From Ruminococcus sp. (GTDB taxonomy: Bacteria; Bacillota; Clostridia; Oscillospirales; Ruminococcaceae), in assembly GCA_017523285.1 (NCBI GenBank), contig JAFWWU010000067.1, positions 1 through 32,975 on the forward strand: a DNA stretch of 32,975 nucleotides, written 5' to 3'. The notes under the pieces are model-generated. The model saw only the letters and a list, made by a program, of their open reading frames with translations, searched no databases and was not told where the DNA came from. The position numbers were made by a program, and so were the translations under genes. This document shows positions 15,614 through 23,129 of this stretch, piece after piece (the first letter of the stretch is position 1; each line of letters opens with the position of its first letter).

Positions 15614-17068
15614 TTACCAGTTAATCATCCAGCTGTAAAGTCCCTCATACTGTCTTGCAGAGCTGTTCCATGAGAAGTCCTGTTTCATTCCTCTTACAAC
15701 CATCTTATCCCAATCAGCAGGACGTTCAAAATAAATCTTCTTTGCATAATTGATAACGCTCAGCATTTCTTCTGCATTATAATTTGCAAATGAGAAGCCT
15801 GTGCCTGAATTTCTGAATTCATCATAAGCTTCAACTGTATCCTTTAAGCCGCCTGTTTCTCTGACAATCGGAACTGTTCCGTATCTGAATGCCATAAGCT
15901 GTGTAAGACCGCATGGCTCAAACAGTGACGGAACGAGAATTGAATCTGCCGCCGCATAAAGCTTTCTTGCAAGTCCGTCTGAATAAAGAATATTTGCAGA
16001 TACACATTCAGGATATTTCCAGCGGTAATGCTTGAACATATTCTCATATCTTTCATCACCCGTACCGATAACAACAATCTGTGTGTGCGGGTCAATGATA
16101 CGCTCTATTGCATAATTTACGAGGTCAAGACCTTTCTGGTCGGTAAGACGTGAAATGATAGCAATCATAAACTTTTTCTTATCAACAGGAAGTCCGAGTT
16201 CATGCTGAAGTGCCGCTTTATTTGCTGCCTTGCCTGATTTTACATTTTTAACGCTGTACTGCTTGTAAATCTGAACATCATCCTGAGGATTGAACAAGCT
16301 GTAATCTATACCGTTGAGGATACCTCTGAGCGACATTTTTCTTGCACGAAGAAGTCCGTCAAGCCCCTCGCCAAAGAATGGATATTTAATTTCATCCGCA
16401 TAGGTTTCACTTACGGTTGTGATATAATCTGCATAAACAAGTCCACCCTTGAGCATATTTGCATCACGCTTGTATTCAAGCTTGTCGGGAGTAAACATAT
16501 AATCAGGAAGTGCTGTATTGAATTTAAATGTATCAATATCCCATGTACCCTGAAATTTAAGATTATGAATAGTCATAATTGTTTTTGTGCCGTTATAGAA
16601 TGGATTAGACGCAAATGTTGATTTAAGGAAAACAGGAATAAGACCTGTCTGCCAGTCGTGACAATGGATAATATCAGGTTTGAAATCAATAACAGGCATA
16701 ATTGCAAGAACAGCCTTTGAGAAGAATGTAAAACGCTCGATATCCCACTTCAAATCAGATGTATATGGAGTTGAACCATTGAAATAATACTCATTGTCAA
16801 CAAAATAGAATGTTATTCCCTTATATTCATATTCCATAATTCCTACATGAGTATTTACAATTCTCATACCGTAATCCATATAGAAATGATGCTTGTATTT
16901 AAAATCATTTCTGAAATTTTCAGGAATACAAGTGTAATAAGGCATAACAACTCTTACATCAAATTCTTTTTTATCAATATACTGAGGAAGTGCACCGACA
17001 ACGTCAGGAAGTCCACCTGTTTTTACAAATGGGACACATTCTGATGACGCAAACAATATTTTTTTCAT
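15614..17068 (-). CDS. glgA: Glycogen synthase (ADP-glucose type, GT5)
   Basis: Extends alpha-1,4-glucan chains from ADP-glucose in glycogen storage. The 484 residues match the usual length. The N-terminal GT5 domain opens 'KKILFASSECVPFVKTGGLPDVVGALP' with the sugar-nucleotide KTGGL motif. 'HCHDWQTGLIP' and 'TIHNLKFQG' follow. The C-terminal domain has 'ISRLTDQKGLDL' and 'SLFEPCGLTQLMAFRYGT' with the catalytic glutamate, then 'RETGGLKDTV'. ATG 17068 is chosen because TAGGAG lies seven bases upstream; an in-frame TTG at 17089 precedes that ribosome site. No glgB, glgC or glgD is adjacent. It has its own promoter and terminator and is divergent from murD. Confidence 0.96.
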   Translation of the reverse strand: MKKILFASSECVPFVKTGGLPDVVGALPQYIDKKEFDVRVVMPYYTCIPENFRNDFKYKHHFYMDYGMRIVNTHVGIMEYEYKGITFYFVDNEYYFNGSTPYTSDLKWDIERFTFFSKAVLAIMPVIDFKPDIIHCHDWQTGLIPVFLKSTFASNPFYNGTKTIMTIHNLKFQGTWDIDTFKFNTALPDYMFTPDKLEYKRDANMLKGGLVYADYITTVSETYADEIKYPFFGEGLDGLLRARKMSLRGILNGIDYSLFNPQDDVQIYKQYSVKNVKSGKAANKAALQHELGLPVDKKKFMIAIISRLTDQKGLDLVNYAIERIIDPHTQIVVIGTGDERYENMFKHYRWKYPECVSANILYSDGLARKLYAAADSILVPSLFEPCGLTQLMAFRYGTVPIVRETGGLKDTVEAYDEFRNSGTGFSFANYNAEEMLSVINYAKKIYFERPADWDKMVVRGMKQDFSWNSSARQYEGLYSWMINW

Positions 17069-17122
17069 ATACAAACTCCTATCTGTCAATTAACTGACTT
17101 TATTTCCACTTATATATATACT

Positions 17123-17151
17123 ATTATAAACTTTTATAACAAAATAGTCAA
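17123..17151 (-). promoter_or_regulatory. Promoter for glgA
   Basis: On the minus strand, TTGACT (17146-17151), 17 bases, TATAAT (17123-17128). Between this and the murD promoter (17152-17372) there are about 220 AT-rich bases in which I see no gene, clear hairpin or repeat. Confidence 0.85.
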
Positions 17152-17372
17152 GAACTTGCAGAAAATTCATAAAAAATTTATATATATGCACTACCTTATT
17201 TGATGATTATGCACAATCCGATTAATTCCCGATATATATTCATTATTCCTATGCATAGCTATATTTTCCCTTTGCTATATTGTTATAAACAGGAAAACAA
17301 TCAACAATAATGTATAATTTGCATAAAACTTACAATAATTCCCATATACTGCCTTTCAATAGCGTTATTCCC

Positions 17373-17401
17373 TTGCAAAAAAGAGTGTTTTTTGTTATAA
17401 T
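17373..17401 (+). promoter_or_regulatory. Promoter of the murD operon
   Basis: TTGCAA (17373-17378), 17 bases, TATAAT (17396-17401) with an extended TGT. It is the only clear promoter upstream of the five-gene run 17454-22937. Confidence 0.82.
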
Positions 17402-17453
17402 GTATATTGGAATTTAATGCGTTAAGCAATAAAATAATGAATGGAGTTTATCT

Positions 17454-18842
17454 ATGACTAAAGCTGAAATCTTTTTCAATCAGATGAAAAATAAAAAAAT
17501 TGCATTTATCGGTACAGGTGTTACCAATACAAATATTATAAAGCTTTTTCTTTCTAAAGATTTTGATGTTACTATCTGCGACAGAAAATCTCCTGAACAG
17601 ATGGGCGAGCTTTATGACGAGCTTAAAAATCTCGGTGCAAAATATATCATGGGCGAAAAATATCTTGATACCCTTACTGATTTTGACGTTGTTTTCCGTT
17701 CACCAGGTATGTACTTCAACAATCCTGCTCTTAAATCCGCAAGAGAAAAGGGTGTTGTAATCACCTCTGAGATGGAAGTTTTCTTCGAGCTTTGCCCTTG
17801 CAAAATCTATGCTGTTACAGGCTCAGACGGAAAAACAACAACTACAACTCTTATTTCTGAATTCCTTTCAAAGGCAGGTAAAACAGTTCATAAGGGCGGA
17901 AATATCGGCAGAGCTTTACTTCCTATAATCGAAGAAATCAAGGAGGATGATGTAGCCGTTGTTGAGCTTTCAAGCTTCCAGCTTATTTCTATGCGTCACT
18001 CACCTGATGTTGCTGTTATTACCAACATTGCACCTAATCATCTTGATGTTCACGGAACAATGGAAGAATATATTGATTCAAAGAAAAATCTCATACTTCA
18101 TCAGAATGCTTTTTCAAAAACTGTTCTCAACCTTGATAACGAGCTTACAAACAATCTTTCTGACCTTGTAAGAGGAAAGCTTGTTAAATTTTCAAGAAAA
18201 GCAGTTCCGCAGTGTGGTGCTTTCCTTAATGAGAATAATATTCTTTGCTACAACGACTACGGAAAGATTACCGAAATAGTAAAAGCTGATGAAATCAGAA
18301 TCCCAGGAATACACAACGTAGAAAATTACCTTACAGCTATTACTGCTGCATGGGGCGAAGTAAGCATTGATGATATAAGATATGTCGCAAGAGAATTCGG
18401 CGGTGTTGAACACAGAATTGAATTTGTAAGAGAGCTTGATGGTGTTAAATATTACAATGACAGTATCGCTACAAGCCCTACACGAGTTCTTGCAGGACTC
18501 AATTCATTCAATCAGAAGCTTATTGTCATTGCAGGCGGATATGATAAGAAAATCCCGTTTGAGCCTATGGCTGAAACAGTCTGCAATAAGGTAAAGCATC
18601 TTATCCTCATGGGTGTTACTGCTGAAAAAATAGAAAAGGCTGTTACAGAATCCCCTGCTTATAATTCGGAAAATATTAAAATTCACCACGTTTCATCTAT
18701 GGAAGAGGCTGTACAGAAAGCAAAGGAAATCGCTGTAAGCGGTGATGTTGTAACACTTTCACCTGCATGTGCAAGCTTTGACCTTTATCCTAATTTCGAA
18801 GTAAGAGGAATTCATTATAAAAATATCGTAAAGGATTTATAA
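17454..18842 (+). CDS. murD: UDP-N-acetylmuramoyl-L-alanine:D-glutamate ligase
   Basis: Adds D-glutamate to the muramoyl-alanine precursor in cytosolic peptidoglycan synthesis. The 462 residues fit the Mur ligase family. The N-terminal Rossmann-like domain starts 'KKIAFIGTGVTNTNI'. The ATP loop 'GSDGKTTTTTLI' lies at about 121-132, followed by 'ELSSFQL', 'NIAPNHLDVHGTMEEY' and the carbamylated-lysine region 'SKKNLI'. The C-terminal domain has 'NDSIATSPTR', 'AGGYDKKIPF' and 'LSPACASFDLYPNFEVRGIHY', which are MurD-specific. TGGAGT precedes ATG 17454. It leads a run of five genes with gaps of no more than one base, outside the usual dcw cluster. Confidence 0.96.
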   Translation: MTKAEIFFNQMKNKKIAFIGTGVTNTNIIKLFLSKDFDVTICDRKSPEQMGELYDELKNLGAKYIMGEKYLDTLTDFDVVFRSPGMYFNNPALKSAREKGVVITSEMEVFFELCPCKIYAVTGSDGKTTTTTLISEFLSKAGKTVHKGGNIGRALLPIIEEIKEDDVAVVELSSFQLISMRHSPDVAVITNIAPNHLDVHGTMEEYIDSKKNLILHQNAFSKTVLNLDNELTNNLSDLVRGKLVKFSRKAVPQCGAFLNENNILCYNDYGKITEIVKADEIRIPGIHNVENYLTAITAAWGEVSIDDIRYVAREFGGVEHRIEFVRELDGVKYYNDSIATSPTRVLAGLNSFNQKLIVIAGGYDKKIPFEPMAETVCNKVKHLILMGVTAEKIEKAVTESPAYNSENIKIHHVSSMEEAVQKAKEIAVSGDVVTLSPACASFDLYPNFEVRGIHYKNIVKDL

Positions 18843-18843
18843 T

Positions 18844-19857
18844 ATGAATATAAAGGCTGTAATTAAAAATCTCGTCAACTCAAAAGGTATTTCGGGAAAC
18901 GAAAACAGTGTCTGCGAAACAGCGCTTAATCTCCTGAAAGAATACTGTCCCGACGCTTATATCAAAAACGGAAATGTAATCGGAAAATTCGGCTCTTTCA
19001 AAGAAAACCGTCCGCATATTCTTCTTGATGCACATATTGATCAGGTAGGTATGATTGTTACTTATATTACCGACGATGGCTTTATCAAGGTCGGTAATGT
19101 AGGCGGACTCGACCGCCGCCTGCTCCCTGCACAGCAGGTTACAATTCACGGCGAAAAAGATATCAAGGGCATTATATGCTCTGTTCCTCCTCATCTCACA
19201 AAGGGTAAATCAGCTGTGCTTAAAATAGAAGAAGTTTCAATTGATACGGGCTATTCAAAGGAAGAACTTGAAAAAATTGTTACTCCGGGCGATATGGTTA
19301 CATTCGATACCTTCTATACAGAGCTTTTAAATGACAGAATTACAGCATCAGCACTTGATGACAGATGCGGTATTGCTTCTGTTCTTTATGCTCTTGACCA
19401 GCTTAAAGATACAGAGCTTGAATGTAATGTTACAGTTCTTTTCTCTGCACAGGAGGAGCTTGGTGAGCGTGGTGCAAAAATCGCCTGCTATGAAATCAAT
19501 CCCGATATTGCTCTTGCAGTTGATGTAAGCTTCGGTTATACCTGCGGCGATACCGAGCATGAATGCGGAAAGCTTGGCGACGGTGCAATGATAGGCATAT
19601 CTCCGTCACTTTCAAGAGAGATTTCAGATGCTCTTATAAATACAGCAAAAAACAATGATATTCCATATCAGCTTGAAGTCATGAGTGGACTTACATCTAC
19701 AAATGCCGACAGATTTTCTGTAAGCAGAAACGGCGTAAAGGCTTGTACTGTTTCAATTCCTCTGAGATATATGCACACTCCCGTTGAGGTTATTGACATA
19801 AATGATGTAAAGCTTACAGGCAGACTTATTGCACAATATCTTAAGGAGGTACAATAA
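18844..19857 (+). CDS. M42-family metallo-aminopeptidase, copy 1
   Basis: A 337-residue di-metal exopeptidase of the M42 family (glutamyl aminopeptidase/FrvX/'cellulase M' group), which assembles into large tetrahedral complexes that trim peptides. Metal and catalytic residues are in place: 'LLDAHIDQVG' (H64, D66), 'SALDDRCG' (D171), 'SAQEELGERGA' (E203, E204), 'AVDVSFG' (D226) and a late His in 'YMHTPVEVID'. It begins two bases after the murD stop and overlaps the next gene by one base. The naming as a cellulase in this family is historical. The exact substrate is unknown. Confidence 0.9.
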   Translation: MNIKAVIKNLVNSKGISGNENSVCETALNLLKEYCPDAYIKNGNVIGKFGSFKENRPHILLDAHIDQVGMIVTYITDDGFIKVGNVGGLDRRLLPAQQVTIHGEKDIKGIICSVPPHLTKGKSAVLKIEEVSIDTGYSKEELEKIVTPGDMVTFDTFYTELLNDRITASALDDRCGIASVLYALDQLKDTELECNVTVLFSAQEELGERGAKIACYEINPDIALAVDVSFGYTCGDTEHECGKLGDGAMIGISPSLSREISDALINTAKNNDIPYQLEVMSGLTSTNADRFSVSRNGVKACTVSIPLRYMHTPVEVIDINDVKLTGRLIAQYLKEVQ

Positions 19858-20873
19858 TGAGCGATTACCTCAAGGACTTATGTTTGCTCAATGCCGTTTC
19901 AGGCAATGAAGAAAGCGTAAGAAACTTTATTATAGATAAAATAAAAGAATTCTGCGAATACTCCGTTGATAATCTCGGTAATGTAATAGCTTTGAGAAAG
20001 GGCAGAAAAACTCCCGATAAAAAGCTTATGGTTGCCGCACATACAGATGAAGTAGGACTTATCATAACTTCAATCAGAAGCGATGGTACTCTTACTTTTG
20101 ACGCTGTAGGTGGTATCGATTCTGCTGTTATAATCGGAAAAAAAGTTAAAATCGGCAAGGCTGAGCTTAATGGCGTTGTAGGCTCTAAGGCAGTTCATAA
20201 GCTTTCGGCAAAACAACGTGATGAAGCTCCTGAAATTTCAGATTTATATATAGACTTCGGTGCAACCGATAAACAGGAAGCTGAAAAAAATGTCAATGTC
20301 GGAGATTACGCTTATTTTGATTCCGATTATATTGAATTCGGCAACAGAAGAATTAAGGCAAAGGCCATTGACGACAGGGCAGGCTGTGCGATTATGCTCT
20401 CTCTCATAGAAGAAGAGCCTGAATATGATACATGGTTTGTTTTCAACGTTCAGGAAGAAATCGGACTTCGCGGCTCAACAGTTTCCGCTTATACCGTTCA
20501 GCCTGATATTGCTATTGTGCTTGAAGCTACAACTGCCGCTGATATTGACGGGGCTTCGGGTGCCGAAAGAGTATGCGAAGTAGGAAAAGGTCCTGTTGTA
20601 TCATTTATGGACAGGTCTACAATGTACGATAAAGAGCTATATAAAACTGCTTTCAGTCTTGCAGATGAGCTTGGTATAAACTGTCAGACAAAATCTATGA
20701 TAGCAGGCGGTAATGACAGCGGTGCAATTCACATAAGCGGAAAAGGCGTAAGAACTATTGCAGTTTCGCTTCCTTGCAGATACCTCCATTCGCCCTCTTG
20801 TGTAATTTCCGCACAGGATTACGACGACACATATACGCTTGTAAAAGCAATGATGAAAAAGGTACTTGATTAA
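19857..20873 (+). CDS. M42-family metallo-aminopeptidase, copy 2
   Basis: A 338-residue second M42 enzyme in tandem with copy 1. It has 'VAAHTDEVG', 'KAIDDRAGCA', 'NVQEEIGLRGS', 'VLEATTAADID' and 'CRYLHSP' at the metal and active-site positions, so it should be active. The two copies are clearly diverged: the metal motifs agree but most other positions differ, so this is an old duplication that probably gives different specificity or a mixed-subunit complex. ATG 19857 overlaps the preceding stop (TAATGA) and its own stop overlaps the next start, giving translational coupling on both sides. Confidence 0.9.
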   Translation: MSDYLKDLCLLNAVSGNEESVRNFIIDKIKEFCEYSVDNLGNVIALRKGRKTPDKKLMVAAHTDEVGLIITSIRSDGTLTFDAVGGIDSAVIIGKKVKIGKAELNGVVGSKAVHKLSAKQRDEAPEISDLYIDFGATDKQEAEKNVNVGDYAYFDSDYIEFGNRRIKAKAIDDRAGCAIMLSLIEEEPEYDTWFVFNVQEEIGLRGSTVSAYTVQPDIAIVLEATTAADIDGASGAERVCEVGKGPVVSFMDRSTMYDKELYKTAFSLADELGINCQTKSMIAGGNDSGAIHISGKGVRTIAVSLPCRYLHSPSCVISAQDYDDTYTLVKAMMKKVLD

Positions 20874-21676
20874 TGATACGTTTAATTGATAATCAGAATG
20901 ATTTTGACCGTGATATGCTGCTTAAAACACTAAGCGGAAAAAAGATGCTCTCATATCTGAAGGCATACGGCACGGATTATGATTTCTGCCGATTCTATAA
21001 GCTTGAATATGATGAAGTTTACGGCTTTATGTTTATGATTAATTCAACGCTTATAATATGCAGTGATTATGATTTACCCGTTGACGAAATTCTCTCATTC
21101 ATTCAGATGAATGTTCCGTTTCGTATTGAGGGCTCACAGCAGATACTGAAAAAGCTTTCAATTGACAATTATCAGACTCTTAACAGAACTGTTTTTGAAA
21201 TGCTGCCTGATGAGAAAACTGCTCAGTTCAACGAGGAATATGTTGATTTCAACCCAAATCTCGAAGAAGTATATAAAATTCTCAGCGAGGGATTTCCGAA
21301 TATTGCCGATTTTGGCTTATGGTATACCGATACATCTCACAGATGCCGTCATGGTGTAAGCAGAGTTTTCACCTACAAGGATTGTACAACAGCTTCTATT
21401 GCATTTGATATTGAAAATACTGTTCTTATCGGACAAGTTGCTACAAAAATCGAATCAAGAGGAAGCGGTTATGCAAGAGAATTTCTCAAATGGCTTGCAT
21501 GGTTTCTTAATCAGTTCAATAAACGTGCCTATCTGCTTGCTCTTGACATCAGAGTAAGCTATTACATAGAAATAGGCTTTCGTGAGGTTGAAAAGGAAAT
21601 CGTTCTTGAACGTATAGATATAGAAAAAGAAAGTATGCAGAAAGGACTTCTTAATAATGAACCAGAACATAAATAA
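20873..21676 (+). CDS. GNAT-family acetyltransferase-like protein
   Basis: 267 residues. The C-terminal third has the GNAT acetyl-CoA motif 'QVATKIESRGSGYAREFLKWLAWF' (R..G.G..), then 'KRAYLLALDIRVSYYIEIGFREV', the usual last strands. The N-terminal half (1-120) is a separate, less conserved domain beginning 'IRLIDNQNDFD', which also has a GNAT-like pattern; two tandem GNAT folds are possible. The substrate is unknown. It starts within the stop of the M42 gene and its end overlaps the next gene by 20 bases, so it is coupled to both. Confidence 0.8.
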   Translation: MIRLIDNQNDFDRDMLLKTLSGKKMLSYLKAYGTDYDFCRFYKLEYDEVYGFMFMINSTLIICSDYDLPVDEILSFIQMNVPFRIEGSQQILKKLSIDNYQTLNRTVFEMLPDEKTAQFNEEYVDFNPNLEEVYKILSEGFPNIADFGLWYTDTSHRCRHGVSRVFTYKDCTTASIAFDIENTVLIGQVATKIESRGSGYAREFLKWLAWFLNQFNKRAYLLALDIRVSYYIEIGFREVEKEIVLERIDIEKESMQKGLLNNEPEHK

Positions 21677-22937
21677 GCTTTTTGATATTGATGAACGTAT
21701 TTTAAAGCTTGCAGAAAAAGCAGAAAAAAACTGCTGTGATACATTCAGAAGAATTGAAGAATGTGCAGAATATAACGGTGCAAAGGTGCTTAAAGCTTTT
21801 GCTGAAAACAGAGTAAGCGAGCCTTGCTTCTATGGAAGTACGGGATATGGCTATGGTGACATCGGACGTGTAACTATTGATAAGGTTTATGCTGATATTA
21901 TGGGTACTGAGGACGCTCTTGTGCGTCATAACTTCGTTTCGGGCACTCATGCTCTTTCAGTTGCACTGTTCGGTGTGCTCCGCACAGGTGATAAAATTGT
22001 TTCAATCACAGGCAAGCCTTATGATACTCTTGAAGAGGTTATCGGTCTTGCAGGCAAAGAGGGAAACGGCTCATTAAAGGATTACGGTGTTCTCTACGGA
22101 CAGGTTGACCTCAACGAAGACGGCTCGGCAAAGCTTTATGAAATCACCAAAGCTGTAAAGGATGCTAAGGTTGCATATATTCAGCGTTCAAGAGGATATT
22201 CTCTCCGTCCTGCATTTACTGTCGCTGATATTGAAGAAATGGTAAAGGCAGTAAAAAAAGGAAATCCTGACGCTATCGTTATGGTTGATAACTGCTATGG
22301 AGAATTCGTTGAAACAGCAGAACCTACAAATGTTGGCGCTGATATCATAATCGGCTCACTTATCAAAAATGCAGGCGGCGGAATTGCCCGTACAGGCGGT
22401 TATATTGCTGGCAGAGCAGACCTTATTGAGCTTTGCTCATACAGACTTACCTGTGTCGGAATGGGTAAGGAGGTCGGCTGTACTCTTGATATGAACAGAG
22501 AAATGCTGCTCGGACTTTTCTTTGCTCCCGATGTTACAGCAAACGCACTTAAAACATCTGTATTTGCAATTGAGCTTTTCAATATGATTGGCTTTGAATG
22601 TTCTCCTGCACGAGATGATGCAAGAGGAGATATCATTACTGCCGTAAAGCTTGGAAACGAGGAACTCCTCACAGCTTTCTGTCAGGGGATACAGAAGGGT
22701 GCACCTGTTGATTCATTTGTTACGCCTGAGGCATGGGATATGCCTGGATATACAAGCAAGGTTATCATGGCGGCTGGTGCTTTTACTATGGGTGCTTCAA
22801 TTGAGCTTTCCGCTGACGCTCCTATAAGAGAACCTTACGCTGTATGGATGCAGGGCGGTATTACATATACAAGCGGAAAAATCGGTGTTATGCTCGCATT
22901 ACAGGAGATGCTTTCTAAAAATCTGATTGAACTTTAA
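21657..22937 (+). CDS. PLP-dependent methionine gamma-lyase-family (YnbB/'aluminium resistance') protein
   Basis: The 426 residues match the YnbB family of fold-type I PLP enzymes: 'FYGSTGYGYGDIGR', 'HNFVSGTHAL', 'VDNCYGEF' with the PLP-pairing D211, and 'GSLIKNAGGGIARTGGYI' with the Schiff-base Lys K237. The end 'PYAVWMQGGITY' is also typical. Databases call this family aluminium resistance protein or methionine gamma-lyase-like, and the true reaction is not settled. The start at ATG 21657 is inside the GNAT gene and has AAAGGA upstream. It is the last gene of the operon. No clear terminator follows in 22938-23028. Confidence 0.9.
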   Translation: MNQNINKLFDIDERILKLAEKAEKNCCDTFRRIEECAEYNGAKVLKAFAENRVSEPCFYGSTGYGYGDIGRVTIDKVYADIMGTEDALVRHNFVSGTHALSVALFGVLRTGDKIVSITGKPYDTLEEVIGLAGKEGNGSLKDYGVLYGQVDLNEDGSAKLYEITKAVKDAKVAYIQRSRGYSLRPAFTVADIEEMVKAVKKGNPDAIVMVDNCYGEFVETAEPTNVGADIIIGSLIKNAGGGIARTGGYIAGRADLIELCSYRLTCVGMGKEVGCTLDMNREMLLGLFFAPDVTANALKTSVFAIELFNMIGFECSPARDDARGDIITAVKLGNEELLTAFCQGIQKGAPVDSFVTPEAWDMPGYTSKVIMAAGAFTMGASIELSADAPIREPYAVWMQGGITYTSGKIGVMLALQEMLSKNLIEL

Positions 22938-23028
22938 ATAGTTACAAAAAATCTGTTTTATGTAATCTTTGATGTAATTGTTTACAAAACAAATACAAAA
23001 TTGATAATATTAGGTTATATATTCATTA

Positions 23029-23063
23029 TAAAGGTTGACATTCACCTTTATTGCTGTTAAAAT
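23029..23063 (+). promoter_or_regulatory. Promoter of the PASTA pseudokinase gene, with a dyad over the -35
   Basis: TTGACA (23035-23040), 17 bases, TAAAAT (23058-23063) with an extended TGT. TAAAGGT (23029-23035) and ACCTTTA (23044-23050) form an inverted repeat around the -35 box, a possible operator. Confidence 0.75.
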
Positions 23064-23129
23064 AGATAATGGATGGTTGCAAAAATTTAAATTTATTCTG
23101 CCATCAAATAAATTTAAGGAGGAAATGCT

